From assembly GCF_041260155.1 (NCBI RefSeq), contig NC_091940.1, positions 2,390,001-2,454,000 on the forward strand: a stretch of 64,000 bases of DNA, written 5' to 3'. The translations under genes and the position numbers were made by a program. Below are positions 13,001 through 22,958 of this stretch, one piece after another (the stretch's first letter is position 1; each line of letters starts with the position of its first letter). Source of the DNA: Ptychodera flava (taxonomy: Eukaryota > Hemichordata > Enteropneusta > Ptychoderidae). A model generated the notes under the pieces. It had not been told where the DNA came from. It worked only from the letters and a program-made list of their open reading frames with translations, and searched no databases.

Positions 13001-14699
13001 AATCATACAGTTTTGCTGAAGGTTTCACTGCAAATTAGGATGCTACTGTAATCCGTTATCCTGCAGTGTTTTTGTTTAGTACGGTAAGCAGGTAAATCTT
13101 ACCAGGTTGCAAAGTCATTTTACTGGGAGTTCCCTTGGTATATCAATGCAATCAGATTAGGGGACATCAGAAATGTAACTACACCTCCACAGTTCCCAAA
13201 ACATTTACCAACCCACAGTCCCTCCACCCACGTGGAGGGACTGTGACCAACCTTAGCAGAAAATGGCTCAGATAAGGATCTGTTTGTTTTCAAAACTTTG
13301 ATATTAGATATTAATCCATACACAGGTTGGATCAGGAGATAAAGAAACCTTAAAAAAATTGAAAGTACAGTTGAGTATTACATTAATTTAGGAAATAAAT
13401 AATGTTAGAGTTTGGTCTGATACACAACGCATTGACAAGGTAAAACCATAAACAGTGTCTGCTGTCTATGGTAAAACTTATGTAAGTTTATGTGAATTAT
13501 ATTTCCCAGTGACCAGTATCTGGAAAGGCAAGCTTACAAAATCTGATGATATTTCAATAGACTGATGAGATCCCTGTATGATCATCTGTTTGTTGACTCA
13601 GCAGAGTATAACCACTGTTCTTTCCTGTTGCAAATATTTCAGATCAAATGGAAAACAATTTACAAGTCTTTTTAAAGGTTTAATGATTATCATAGAGAGA
13701 TTGAATTGAGTTTGATAGTTCTATAAATTTATCATGGGAAGCTAAGCTATACTGATGAGTGTTAATGCTTTGTACATGCAAATTACTGCAGTCACTTTTG
13801 TAATTGACAGTGGTTGCACAACAAAACTTACACATATACTTGACAGCACATTATACTTCCTCAAAAGTTCTGTGAAAATAGTTGCTATATATCAGTCCTG
13901 CAGGTACAACAGAAATTCTACATGAAAGATAACAAATGAAAAAGTAGCCGTCATCATTGTTTATTGCAACCAGTCTAATTATTGTAGCCAGTCTAATTAT
14001 TGCAGAATCTCTATTCAAACAAAGTTGCAGGTGAAGTACATAGGTTTAATATGAGTCAGTCTTAAAGTCAGCCACATGAAAGAGTCATGTTTACTGATCT
14101 GTAAAAGTTGCTGCCAGGAGTATTTCTCAGTTGTCGTGTACTCTACAGTGAAGATCATTGACTTTCTGTATGTTTCATGAAACAACCGATACAGTTTTTC
14201 ATTCCAAATAGGCGCCCTCTGTGGTGGAGTTTAGCACAGCAAGGCTGCATATGAGTGAACTAATGGAACCAATGAGGCTAGAATTATTTGTGTTCTATGC
14301 CTCATAAGGTGCAGCTGACAGCACATTTATGTTTTGTACGCCCTTAATACAGAAGTTAAACCTAAACTCAACCAAATGAAACTCTCAGAAAGTGTATAAA
14401 TGAACGTCTTCGTATGCAGATATGATTTCACTGATTTATATGCCATGCCGTCTCATTACAATGTATATCACTATTGATTGTTATTTGATATAGCCAAGAC
14501 AGGGACATAATCACCTTTTCCCATCCTTTGATTTGACTTGTCAGAAAACGGACAAACATTTAATGATTGTATTCTTATCCAGTGTATTTGTGTTTCTCTG
14601 TGACAGGATGTGTCAGCTGTCAGTTACAGTTCACCTGCCAAGAGCAGTAGTAGATCTACTCCAAATAAAAACACACCTAGAAGTACCCAGAAGAAATAA
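935..14699 (+). CDS. KIFC3: KIFC3-like kinesin-14 motor protein, 13 exons, 5' end outside window
   Basis: Predicted minus-end-directed microtubule motor with a C-terminal motor domain. Thirteen exons join in frame with GT-AG introns: 935-1084, 2678-2899, 3919-4098, 4449-4727, 5227-5338, 6033-6214, 6508-6612, 7145-7275, 8332-8449, 8620-8749, 9892-10089, 11456-11634 and 14607-14699. They give 692 residues ending at a TAA. Residues 1-310 are Glu/Lys/Gln-rich coiled coil. The motor starts at the kinesin-14 neck [11 protein letters not shown] (about 315). It contains the P-loop GQTGSGKT (399-406), switch I NEHSSRSH (510-517) and switch II DLAGSE (543-548). The segment [17 protein letters not shown] follows, and the protein ends in a short Ser/Thr/Lys-rich tail. 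From memory of the family, the closest match is vertebrate KIFC3 (about 830 residues) rather than KIFC1. The start codon and first coiled-coil exons are missing, so this is a partial gene. The KIFC3 orthology is an inference; membership of kinesin-14 is secure. Confidence 0.93.
2090..2660 (+). mobile_element. 3' end of a CR1/L2-like LINE (reverse transcriptase C-terminus and tail)
   Basis: In shifting frames the stretch encodes remains typical of LINE reverse-transcriptase ends: [39 protein letters not shown] and then [16 protein letters not shown]. It finishes with an AATATAAATGCCTTTGATTG-type tail running into TGAT repeats, as in L2/CR1 LINEs. It is a 5'-truncated, frame-disrupted copy sitting in a kinesin intron, ending just before the next exon. 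Confidence 0.75.
2678..2899 (+). CDS. kinesin exon (coiled coil)
   Basis: The exon has 74 codons in phase 0/0, with acceptor cttacag and donor gtaagt. It reads [20 protein letters not shown] and onward, a leucine-heptad coiled coil. It begins directly after a LINE tail made of TGAT repeats. Confidence 0.88.
3106..3343. mobile_element. small MITE with TTAA flanks, copy 1
   Basis: The ends are imperfect inverted repeats: TTAACCCTTATCCTGCCAG on the left, and TTAGCAGGATAAAGTTTAA on the right. Each lies next to TTAA, the target used by piggyBac- and Kolobok-type elements. A diverged copy lies at about 7403-7662 in another intron of the same gene. There is no coding capacity. Confidence 0.55.
3551..3785. 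repeat. about 32-bp tandem repeat, roughly 7 copies
   Basis: The unit is built on GATAGGCAAACTTAGCTACA followed by a TCTGATTGT-type stretch. Copies are imperfect. The array lies in the intron just before the exon at 3919. Confidence 0.8.
3919..4098 (+). CDS. kinesin exon (coiled coil)
   Basis: The exon has 60 codons in phase 0/0. It runs from [17 protein letters not shown] to RIQSLENK. The acceptor is actgacag and the donor is gtaaag. The composition is strongly charged coiled coil. Confidence 0.85.
4449..4727 (+). CDS. kinesin exon (coiled coil)
   Basis: The exon has 93 codons in phase 0/0. It starts [18 protein letters not shown] and ends [11 protein letters not shown]. The acceptor is gaatttag and the donor is gtaaga. 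Confidence 0.87.
5227..5338 (+). CDS. kinesin exon (coiled coil to neck)
   Basis: The exon has 37 codons plus one base, starting [19 protein letters not shown] and ending ELK plus a split Gly. The next exon continues with [10 protein letters not shown], so the junction is the canonical ELKGNIRV neck of kinesin-14. A 33-bp minisatellite starts about 30 bases past the donor. Confidence 0.9.
5371..5690. repeat. 33-bp tandem repeat, 6 good copies plus degenerate copies
   Basis: The unit contains CAACTGATCACTTGCCAGGG and then TGCATGTGACAAT. Good copies run to about 5565, and decayed ones (TTGCCAGGC, TTGCAAGGC) continue to about 5690. The array starts about 30 bases after a kinesin exon donor. Because 33 is divisible by three it stays open in two frames without being coding. 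Confidence 0.85.
6033..6214 (+). CDS. kinesin exon (motor start, RxRP motif)
   Basis: The exon encodes [16 protein letters not shown] through [10 protein letters not shown]. It contains the RVRP nucleotide-base contact motif. The acceptor is cttacacag and the donor is gtaggt. Confidence 0.95.
6508..6612 (+). CDS. kinesin exon (P-loop)
   Basis: The exon has 35 codons in phase 0/0. It contains [20 protein letters not shown], which is the Walker A/P-loop of kinesins, and ends at TME before gtaagt. Confidence 0.97.
7145..7275 (+). CDS. kinesin exon
   Basis: The exon encodes [19 protein letters not shown] and then [18 protein letters not shown]. The last Arg codon is split over the intron. VSxxEIYNE is a conserved kinesin strand. 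Confidence 0.95.
7403..7662. mobile_element. small MITE, copy 2 (diverged)
   Basis: It is a collinear relative of the element at 3106-3343. It begins TAACCCTTGTCCTGCCAG, shares internal words such as CACTGGTTTCAAC and GATGGTGA, and ends TTGGTAGGATAAG. The terminal TTAA sites are less clear than in copy 1. Confidence 0.5.
8332..8449 (+). CDS. kinesin exon
   Basis: The exon encodes [20 protein letters not shown] and then [25 protein letters not shown] is a conserved kinesin-14 segment. The donor is gtgagt. Confidence 0.95.
8620..8749 (+). CDS. kinesin exon (switch I)
   Basis: The exon encodes [20 protein letters not shown] and then [13 protein letters not shown]. NxxSSRSH is switch I. It ends RTI plus one base of a Gly codon before gtaagt. 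Confidence 0.95.
9178..9905 (+). repeat. 51-bp tandem repeat carrying a splice acceptor plus exon start, about 14 copies
   Basis: Each unit reads CCAGTGTTTTGTGTATTTGA, TCCACAG, and then GGAGACTCAACCTAGTTGAC CTTG. The part after CCACAG is the first coding sequence of the kinesin switch-II exon (GRLNLVDLA). Fourteen copies of CCACAGGGAGACTC can be counted, and the last is the functional exon start at 9892. Two copies carry an extra 12 bases (CCTTGCCAGTGA). One copy has GGTCCACAG instead of GATCCACAG. The copies differ by only a few bases, so the expansion looks recent. Confidence 0.93.
9892..10089 (+). CDS. kinesin exon (switch II)
   Basis: The exon begins [20 protein letters not shown], with the first Gly split over the intron, and ends LTYLLQDSL plus one base. 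The true acceptor is the last of a tandem series of near-identical copies. Only this copy continues into the switch-II sequence DLAGSE. The donor is gtgagt. Confidence 0.95.
10090..11455 (+). other. kinesin intron without recognised content
   Basis: This is AT-rich intron sequence. I see no exon-like segment, repeat array or element ends. Confidence 0.5.
11456..11634 (+). CDS. kinesin exon (end of motor)
   Basis: The exon encodes [30 protein letters not shown] and a short helical segment ending LAQYE. The acceptor is tttttag and the donor is gtaaac. Confidence 0.95.
11635..14606 (+). other. large last intron of the kinesin gene
   Basis: This is mostly AT-rich sequence without coding signal. 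At 11736 it holds CTTAAAGCCTCAGTGGCTCA, which resembles the ends of the TTAA-type MITE found at 18914, but I found no partner end. A 32-bp hairpin lies at 13214-13245. Confidence 0.45.
13214..13245. repeat. short perfect hairpin, arms CACAGTCCCTCCAC / GTGGAGGGACTGTG
   Basis: Fourteen-base arms are separated by four bases. The same arm sequence forms the tandem hairpin array at 21901-22112, so this is a dispersed single copy of that motif. Confidence 0.85.
14607..14699 (+). CDS. kinesin terminal exon and stop
   Basis: The exon encodes [20 protein letters not shown] and then [10 protein letters not shown] and a stop. The Ser/Thr/Pro/Lys-rich tail is the usual low-complexity end of KIFC3-type proteins. 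The acceptor is tgtgacag. Phase 0 agrees with the previous exon, 3 kb upstream. Confidence 0.85.
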   Translation, partial: DVSAVSYSSPAKSSSRSTPNKNTPRSTQKK

Positions 14700-14778
14700 C
14701 TCAAGCAGATGATGTCTGATGTTATCAACAACTGATATGCACAACTGTTCTGCCTTGTAAGTCAACGGAAAGCAAGGT

Positions 14779-15110
14779 GTACTTAATATGTCAGTAATGA
14801 AGAACTTAAAAGTACTTAATCCATTAACATGGCTGTTACCATTAGCAAAGAAGAACCTAAGGGTACTCATCCCTAAATATGGTGTTAATAATCTGTCAAC
14901 ATGGCTGCTAGTGGAAATTTGAACAGCCTAGGGGTACTTATCCTTCAAAGTGGCTGTTACGAACAGTAATGAAGAACCTAAGGGTACTTATCCATCAACA
15001 TGGCTGTTACTTTTTGTAATGAAGAACCTAAGGATGCTTATGCATCTGTGTGGCTGTTAGCAACAAAGAACCTAAGGATACTCATGGTATCCATCAATGC
15101 GATAGTTACC
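14779..15110. repeat. about 55-60-bp degenerate tandem repeat in the kinesin 3' UTR/flank
   Basis: The recurrent words are AAGAACCTAAGGGTACTTAT, CCATCAACATGGCTGTTAC and AGTAATG. Five or six diverged copies start about 80 bases past the kinesin stop codon and are probably transcribed as 3' UTR. Confidence 0.75.
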
Positions 15111-15609
15111 AGCTGCTTTGACTCCTTTTTCATGAAACCATGGCAACAGTCTGTGAACCACACACATTCCAAATCCTTTAACAACTTGTCCAAATAGAAA
15201 ACCCTTTCCAATATTCTTAGATGTTTTATATTTATCAACATTAAATCAATGACATGTATTCATGAGTTTTACAAAGCAGTGTCTTATTCTATTGTTTTAG
15301 TTTCTAAACTGGGGTTATGTACATTGTTCTTTATTCTGACATGGTACCTGTGAACCTGTTTTATTTATTTTACTGACATCGTATCAATAACAAAACTATA
15401 TAATTATTCTCCATTTGCCATCATCAATTACTGATCATATTCAGTAAACTCAGTTCAAATTTTGATGTAATATTTTCAATACCCCATCTAGTTCGTCAAC
15501 TTGAAAGTACAGAACACACACATGAAAGTGTATTTTTTCCATGTAATATGCTTGAATTTGTGTGAGAGCATTGTCACTTTGTGCTGAAAGGTTTAATTCA
15601 GTGCAATGA

Positions 15610-16865
15610 GGATTTGATGGGATGGGATGGGATAGTACTTCATTGGGAAAGGATTTGATGGGATGGGATGGTACTTCATTGGATAAGGATTTGATGGGAT
15701 GGGATGGTACTTCATTGGGTAAGGATTTGATGGGATGGGATGATACTTCATTGGGAGAGGATTTGATGGGATGGGATGATACTTCATTGGGTAAGGATTT
15801 GATGGGATGGGATGATACTTCATTGGGAGAGGATTTGATGGGATGGGATGGTACTTCATTGGATAAGGATTTGATGGGATGGGATGGTACTTCATTGGGT
15901 AAGGATTTGATGGGATTGGATGGTACTTCATTGGGTAAGGATTTGATGGGATGGGATGGTACTTCATTGGGAAAGGATTTGATGGGATGGGATGGTACTT
16001 CATTGGGTAAGGATTTGATGGGATGGGATGGTACTTCATTGGGTAAGGATTTGATGGGATGGGATGGTACTTCATTGGGTAAGGATTTGATGGGATGGGA
16101 TGGGATGGTACTTCATTGGGAAAGGATTTGATGGGATGGGATGGTACTTCATTGGGAAAGGATTTGATGGGATGGGATGGTACTTCATTGGGTAAGGATT
16201 TGATGGGATGGGATGGTACTTCATTGGGTAAGGATTTGATGGGATGGGATGGTACTTCATTGGGTAAGGATTTGATGGGATTGGATGGTACTTCATTGGG
16301 TAAGGATTTGATGGGATTGGATGGGATGGTACTTCATTGGGTAAGGATTTGATGGGATGGTACTCCACTTGGTTTTAATGGCTTGGCACTTCATTGTGTT
16401 AGAATTTGATGGGATGGCACTTCATTGGGTTAGGGTTTAATAGGTAGCACCACATTTGTTTAGGATTTGACAGGGTAGCACTTTATTGGGTTAGGATTTG
16501 ATGGGGTAGCTCTTTATTGGGTTAGGATTTGATGGGGTAGCTCTTTATTGGGTTAGGATTTGATGGAATGGGATGGGATGGTACTTCATTGGGTTAGGAT
16601 TTAATAGGTAGCACCACCTTTGTTAGGATTTGACAGGGTAGCACTTTATTGGGTTAAGATTTGACAGGGTAGCACTTTATTGGGTTAGGATTTGATGGGG
16701 TAGCTCTTTATTGGGTTAGGATTTGATGGGGTAGCTCTTTATTGGGTTAGGATTTGATGGGGCAGCTTTTTATTCGGTTAGGATTTGATTGGATGGCACT
16801 TTATTGAGTTAGGATTTAACAGGGTAACACACCACTGTGTTAGGATTTGACAGGAAAGTACTCCA
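15610..16865. repeat. 36-bp G-rich minisatellite (about 20 copies) with degenerate extension
   Basis: The unit starts GGATTTGATGGGATGGGATG and continues GTACTTCATTGGGTAA. The regular part runs to about 16360. Decayed units (GGATTTGATGGGGTAGCTCT and similar) continue to about 16865. Since 36 is a multiple of three, long open frames appear on both strands (MGWDGTSLGKDL forward, MKYHPIPSNPYP reverse). These are repeat artefacts. Confidence 0.92.
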
Positions 16866-16869
16866 ATGT

Positions 16870-18055
16870 GGTTTGACTTTAAGAAATTTTACCCAGGGAT
16901 TTAAAGTTGTTATTATTACAGTACCATTACAATTTGACAGATCTGTTATTGAATACTATTTCACTGCCATAATTTATACTTCATGTGAATTCTGACAAAG
17001 TAACAGTTTATGACTGTACTTAATATCATTTGATAGGATGGGATGAGAACATCTGTTATTTCAGTTTTACAATTGTGTGCATAAATTCTCATATGCATTA
17101 GGAACCGTAACAAACAAGGTTAGGCAATGTGTTTGTCCTAAAGAAAGAGTTGACAATACTGAATTTGTGAACAGTACTTACCAACCAAAAATGTGTTGTG
17201 AAGCAATTTCTATTTGTTCAGGAAACCACTTTTATAGAGGCAAATGTTGTTTGTAACAGTTTGAATACTATTTGAAGACTTAAATGGTATTTGAAATAAC
17301 CATTGGTGTATGATTTGATATTGTTGGACAGCCGTCAATCAAGGGAGGAATCGTTTCCGTATGTGTACTTCGATGATGAACTTTTTCTTGCATTAATAGA
17401 TATCTATTTACATGTTGATTCTGGTCTGTCACATTTGACAAATTAATGCAGAGAGGAAATCTTTTTTTGAAATATTGGTAAAGTTGGCATGGCAAAAAAA
17501 AGGTTTTTTTGAATGGAGGAGATTTGATTAGAAATCAAAAAGTTTTGTATTTGTATGTTTTTTGTTTTTAAGTCTAGTACATAGTGTTTATTACATTGAT
17601 TTGAGAAGGTTACTTAATCATAATCATCAGGGAATCAGATTTACTTCACAATGCAAAATGCTGAAGTCAATGAAGAACTACCTATTGTACTTAAGTTTAT
17701 GGAAGTGTACATGGAGTTTATATTCAGTCTTGTCAAAGGAAACATCTGGTGTATGGAAGTATCTGGTCTACAGAGTCTTCGTATTGTGAATTATCTGGTC
17801 TGCAGAGTGTCTGGTCTCTAGAACATGTTTTAGAGAGTGACTAACATTTGAACTTTTTTGTCTTTTGGAGTCTATTGTAGTGTTTGGTCTGTAAAAAAAC
17901 TGCCACATACTAGTGTGGGGTTTACTTAATTTTGTGATCTTAGGAATCATAAGTCTAGAAATACAATTTTTTTCAGAGTTCAGAGAAGAAATCTTGGATT
18001 ATTAATATTTTAAAACAGCAAATCAGATGTGTGTAGATCGTGTAGTGCAGAATCA
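16870..18055. other. intergenic, no recognised gene
   Basis: This is AT-rich sequence with no family-level coding similarity, no RNA gene and no clear repeat. Confidence 0.5.
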
Positions 18056-18263
18056 TTGGTCAACAGATGTACAGCTGATAATTCAACTAATTGGTCAACA
18101 GACGTACAGCTGATAATTCAACTAATTGGTCAACAGATGTACCGCTGATAATTCAACTAATTGGTCAACAGACGTACAGCTGATAATTCAACTAATTGGT
18201 CAACAGACGTACAGCTGATAATTCAACTAATTGGTCAACAGATGTACCGCTGATAATTCAACA
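18056..18263. repeat. 35-bp tandem repeat, 6 copies
   Basis: The unit begins CAACAGATGTACAGCTGATA and continues ATTCAACTAATTGGT. Copies begin at 18061 and recur every 35 bases. They differ mainly by GATGT/GACGT and ACAGC/ACCGC. Confidence 0.92.
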
Positions 18264-18909
18264 ATTAGAGGCATACTTAGTTTAGTGTCTTCAAATTGTG
18301 GTAATATTTTCATATATTTGCATTTTGGGGGCAATTTTCTCCAATTTTGGTCATAAAATCATTTTCTCAGAAATCTTTCTTCAGATTGCTTTGAAACTTG
18401 GTATGCATCTTCACAGGGGTAAACTCAGTTAAGTATAATCACTTTGGCCTGCCACATCAAAACAAATGTGAGCCCAGTGTCATTGACAGTATTTTACTGG
18501 CATGGAATACTACTGGTATTACCAACTATCATGATGAACCGTTACGAGCAAACATGATATGATATTATCAGCCAGCATGCTACCACATTGTCAGATATCA
18601 TAGTGTACATGCTAAGGTTTCGATATGATGGTACATGATAAAAACACTAATGTTTATGTTGTAACATATGATAACCTACCATGCAAGAAAATATCTGTCT
18701 TGAGATAAATCCAAGTATTTTATATGGCTGGTATTTGTGATTGTTTCAAACCCATGGTCTGTATTGCAAGTTTAACAGAGATTAAACACAGTGATACCAA
18801 AATATATTGGCAGAGAGAATTGAAAATACACAGCTAATAAAATTGTTTACCAGAAATACTTCAGAATTATATTGATATAGAAATGTGAACTTTAATATCA
18901 GAGTTATCA

Positions 18910-19450
18910 TTAAAGCCCCACTAGCTGTACTCTTGAGATTTGTTAACCTCAAAATATCTTCCTATTCTCTCCTTGTTTTCTCTAAATTCTACCCTCTGAA
19001 GGGATATTGGCTTTTATTGCATTAGGAAACCATTCCTTTTGTGAATCATTTGACAAGTAAAGTCAAATTTTAACGGTCATTTTGATTTCCCGCCATTTTT
19101 TAAAAATTGGTAATAATTACAAAGAAAACAGAACATACAGTCTAACAGTTGAAAACATTCACCCCTATGCATTATATTGGACTATTCTGTGCAGTTGATG
19201 TGAAGATTTCAATGCAGATATGCACAGTATCCATGGTTTTTGTTTTTCCGTGTGGGGCTGCGATTTAATGTTTGGACAAATGTTTAATCATAGTGTAATC
19301 TTTCTCTTATTCAAAATAGCATATAATGTCTCAGCAGGTAATCAATAAGAATATACACACATCTAAATTTGTACATTGTCATAAACTTATTTTAGCTTGA
19401 AAGTAAAATCATTAAAATAATGATAAAAGATACAGCTAGTAGGGCTTTAA
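18910..19450. mobile_element. 533-bp MITE with TTAA target duplication
   Basis: The left end is TTAA followed by AGCCCCACTAGCTGTA. The right end is TACAGCTAGTAGGGCT followed by TTAA. The 16-base ends are inverted with one mismatch. No ORF of note lies inside. The TTAA target suggests a piggyBac- or Kolobok-mobilised non-autonomous element. A similar end (TTAAAGCCCCAAGAGCTG) occurs at 44194. Confidence 0.75.
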
Positions 19451-21240
19451 TGTGTGTTTGTTGTGCAGTGGGAGGTTTGGTTTTTGTGAATTCTTTCAAA
19501 TAATGCATTAATGTAGTTTTTTAATCTTAGATGAATGTGTTTTGATAAAGTGTAGTCCTTAATCTTGGATCATTTATTTTCATATAGTTTTTTTGTCAAT
19601 CATGGCATAATTTCTGCATACAATTTCATCAAGATACGTATAGTTTTACAAATAATCTCTCAATCTCTAATTTTGGAGTTGTTCTAGTGAACTTCAATTT
19701 TTGTAGTAATTTAGATGTTTATCACAATAGCCATATAGGGTCTTTTTGACCTAAATCAATGTAGTATACAATTTGCACGTCAATTATTTTTCAGATGAAT
19801 TTATAGATATCAAAGTTTTTATCCTGTCCACTTTGCACAGATATTTTTCTACTCACTGCCAGATGATCAAATCCTTTACAACAATATCAACTCAGCGTAT
19901 CAATATGTATATAATATATATCTACTTTGTAGTAAAACTTTAATTCAGTTCATAGCAAACAGTACCAACTTCCCTGTCAACAGTAATTACAGACTGCTTC
20001 ACAAAAGGAATTTGTAACTTTGTAAATTTAATAAATGTCTTGTCAGATACTGTATTTTCTATAAACAGGTATTCAATGTAATTTATTCATAAAGTAATTT
20101 ACCTATATTGTTGATATCTTAAAATAGTGTTTCAACAGATCAAGTGTTGTTTTGATAATTGAGTCTTAACACCACTTTGGATATCCCATCATTTACAGAT
20201 GTTAAACACACAGTTATAGACCGACATTTCCATGACAGCAATGTCTTATTACAACTAAGCAATTAGCATCAAAGTGTATCTGTTCTCTCATATTGTAATA
20301 GTCATTTTCATTGCAGTTGTCATATTCACCTACTAAAGTGTTGATAAATGGGATCTGTCATGTAAAATGTTTTTACAGCAAGCTGATCTTAACAGTCCGG
20401 TTTTATCCTGTGTACTGGTGAAGACAAAGTCCGGAACGGGGACTTATTGATCTCAAACATAAGGAAAACACACTATGGCATACATATGCATGTTGATTGA
20501 TTTTGTTGTCCAGTCCAATATGACCATCGGTCGGCCATTTTGTGCAAAGAGCTATAATTTACACATGCCTCGACTGATTTCATTCAAAGTCTGTACAAAG
20601 ACAGTACACTGACTTATTTATGCATTTTGATCGTTTTGCAATTCTGTCCAGTATGGAACATTGGTGGCCATTTTGTATTAAATTTTTGTCAGTTTAGAGG
20701 TGAGTATACTTGCTAAAACTGATTTCAGTGAAACTAAGAAGAACATAGTACCATGTGACTGATTTTAAAATGCATGTCAATTTATCTTGCAGTACAATTC
20801 AATACTGCAGCCTGGTGGCCATTATGTCTTTGAATATTTGATGTCCAAGAGCCACTGCTCAGACACTGGACTGATTTGATTCAGGACAGCCACATGTCAA
20901 TATCGTATGTGATTATGTATGCTTGGTGGCAATTTTTCAGACATACTGAGATAAATTCTATTTCAATTTGACACAAAGACAAGATGCTATGATGTGTATG
21001 TATGATTCAATACCGTATATTTACCCACGTTGACCAGTCACACATTCTAATTGGTGCATTCAATTAAATCTAATCAGGCAAATTACAGATGAGGACTGTG
21101 TCATTTACAGTGACTTGTCATCTCATGTACTGCTGATGATTTTTCAAAGAAGATTGACATGTAGCTCAAACAATGTCAAAGTCTGCAAATTTCACATCTG
21201 ATTTGAATATAAGTGTAAGTTCAAAGAGTTGAATTACAAC
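19451..21240. other. intergenic; decayed repeat around GGCCATTTTGT words
   Basis: There is no gene. Between about 20480 and 20960 the words CCAGTATGG..., GGTGGCCATTTTGT and ATGCATTTTGATC recur every 130-150 bases. They resemble the 150-bp array at 44860-45790 read on the other strand, so this is probably an old relative of it. Confidence 0.45.
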
Positions 21241-21253
21241 CCTTTTCAGAATT

Positions 21254-21424
21254 AGAGCGGCGAAGCCACTGCAGTGAACTGCAATAAAACTGCTCACACT
21301 AATTAGTTTCAGCTGTAGCCAGCTGGCAAAGTCGACAATATTGTATGTCCCATGCAGACAGTTTGTCTGGGGAAGTTGAAATAAAAAAGATTTGTACATG
21401 GACCAGTGCATGGTGTAGAAAGGC
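21254..21424 (-). mobile_element. fragment related to the foldback element at 27414-28112
   Basis: From CACTGCAGTGAACTGCAATA through CAGCTGTAGCCAGCTGGCA and the GTACATGGACCAGTGCATGG stretch, it matches the inverse of 27812-27957 with small differences. It holds one arm plus part of the loop, so it is a partial copy. Confidence 0.75.
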
Positions 21425-21650
21425 AAAATGTAAATTCTGTACTTAATAATTTGATGTTACCAATCTGTCGGTTGCACTTTGCTGACAGTGGTATCATGTT
21501 ACTGATAGTAACAGCAATTCTGTTACATATCACTTGCTTGAATATGTAAATAAATTTCATCCCAACAAGTCAAAAATAATCTTTCTGTTGTGGGAATTCC
21601 ATCTCCAAGTAGAGCAAACAGTCCCGTACTTCTCTTCCTTTTCATTTGCT

Positions 21651-21855
21651 ATGCTAGCTAAAGGAGTTACCTGAATGCTAGACTGTACAGATACATACTC
21701 TATGCTAGCTAAAGGAGTTACCTGAATGCTAGACTGTACAGATACATACTCTATGCTAGCTACAGGAGTTACCTGAATGCTAGACTGTACAGATACATAC
21801 TCTATGCTAGCTACAGGAGTTACCTGAATGCTAGACAGATACATACTCTATGCTG
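21651..21855. repeat. 51-bp tandem repeat, 4 copies
   Basis: The unit begins ATGCTAGCTAAAGGAGTTAC and continues CTGAATGCTAGACTGTACAG, ATACATACTCT. Copies start at 21651, 21702, 21753 and 21804, and the last is shortened. The core AGCTAAAGGAGTTACC reappears alone at 22847. Confidence 0.92.
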
Positions 21856-21896
21856 ATTACTATAATGGAGTAGTATGCAAGCATAGATGTTAGATA

Positions 21897-22112
21897 CTCC
21901 AAACACAGTCCCTCCACCCACCGGACCTGTGTGTGGAGGGACTGTGCTCCAAACACAGTCCCTCCACCCACCAGACCTGTGGGTGGAGGGACTGTGCTCC
22001 AAACACAGTCCCTCCACCCACCAGACCTGTGAGTGGAGGGACTGTGCTCCAAACACAGTCCCTCCACCCACCGGACCTGTGTGTGGAGGGACTGTGGGTG
22101 GAGGGACTGTGC
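21897..22112. repeat. tandem array of 50-bp units, each a hairpin
   Basis: Four units recur at exact 50-base spacing (AAACACAGTC at 21901, 21951, 22001 and 22051). Each contains CACAGTCCCTCCACCCACC, a short GGACCTG loop, and a return arm GTGTGGAGGGACTGTG. Each unit is therefore its own reverse complement, and the two strands read the same peptides. The arm matches the lone hairpin at 13214. Confidence 0.9.
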
Positions 22113-22878
22113 TTCAAACAAGTTACATATACTTTCAGTAACACAACATTTGAACACTTGTTGATAGCAAGTCACTACACAGTGTGATCAAAAGATCAAC
22201 TCATTCTTCATGTAATCTTAGAGTCTATCGCTGCTTATAATTTACTTGTGAGTGTTTCTTGGCAGCTGACAAAGCTGGCCAAAGCCGGGGTTAAGGGAGT
22301 TAAAGTACAACACATTGTTAAATCATGAGTGAAGTTTCCTGGTAGGAAGTCTAGATCTGCCAAGTGTCTATGGAGCAGTATAGTCAATGGATCAATGCAA
22401 CACTCAAAAGCAATAATGGCTACTCTATGATTCTACACATAATTGAAATTTTCATAATGATTTGAAAAGTACGGTTGTAAACAATGAATGTGATCAGGTT
22501 GATTTATTACATCATTAACAAATTTTGAGACCATTTCACCAAAATCACTTATTTCAAAGTTTTATACACTACAGATGGAATGTGCAGCACCATACTTAAC
22601 TCATCAATGCTGCTTTGCATTTGATTATTGGGTTATACGTCATATGTAGCCATTCCAGTACCTGCTAAGTATGTCTTTTCTCATCGCAGGATGATATTTT
22701 AATTTGGCTGAGCCCTACAACTCTAATTTGGGCCAGTAGTATATTCTTACTACCATATTTCTCTCTGTGAGTGCCCAGTGACCTGAACATGAAAAATTTG
22801 CAAAACAAATGTGGAATTGCCTCAGAGTGTTATATGCACCTTTGTTAGCTAAAGGAGTTACCAGAGTGTTAGATGCAC

Positions 22879-22958
22879 CTTTGACATCATATCCTTGACA
22901 CCATGTCCTCAATTTGTGATGTTTCTTTTGGATTTTTTCTCATTGCCGATGCACCTGA
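22879..22958. repeat. 80-bp direct repeat, copy 1 (copy 2 at 23573-23653)
   Basis: Both copies read CCTTTGACATCATATCCTTG, ACACCATGTCCTC and end CCGATGCACCTGA, with a few substitutions. They are about 0.7 kb apart and in the same orientation. Confidence 0.85.

Noticed and set aside
15593-16368. Long open frames on both strands (MGWDGTSLGKDL and MKYHPIPSNPYP repeats)
   Set aside because: These are products of the 36-bp minisatellite. Both strands are open at once and there is no splice or domain context.
21820-22187. Cys/Trp-rich peptides (GGWRDCVWSTVPP) on both strands
   Set aside because: They come from the self-complementary 50-bp hairpin array.
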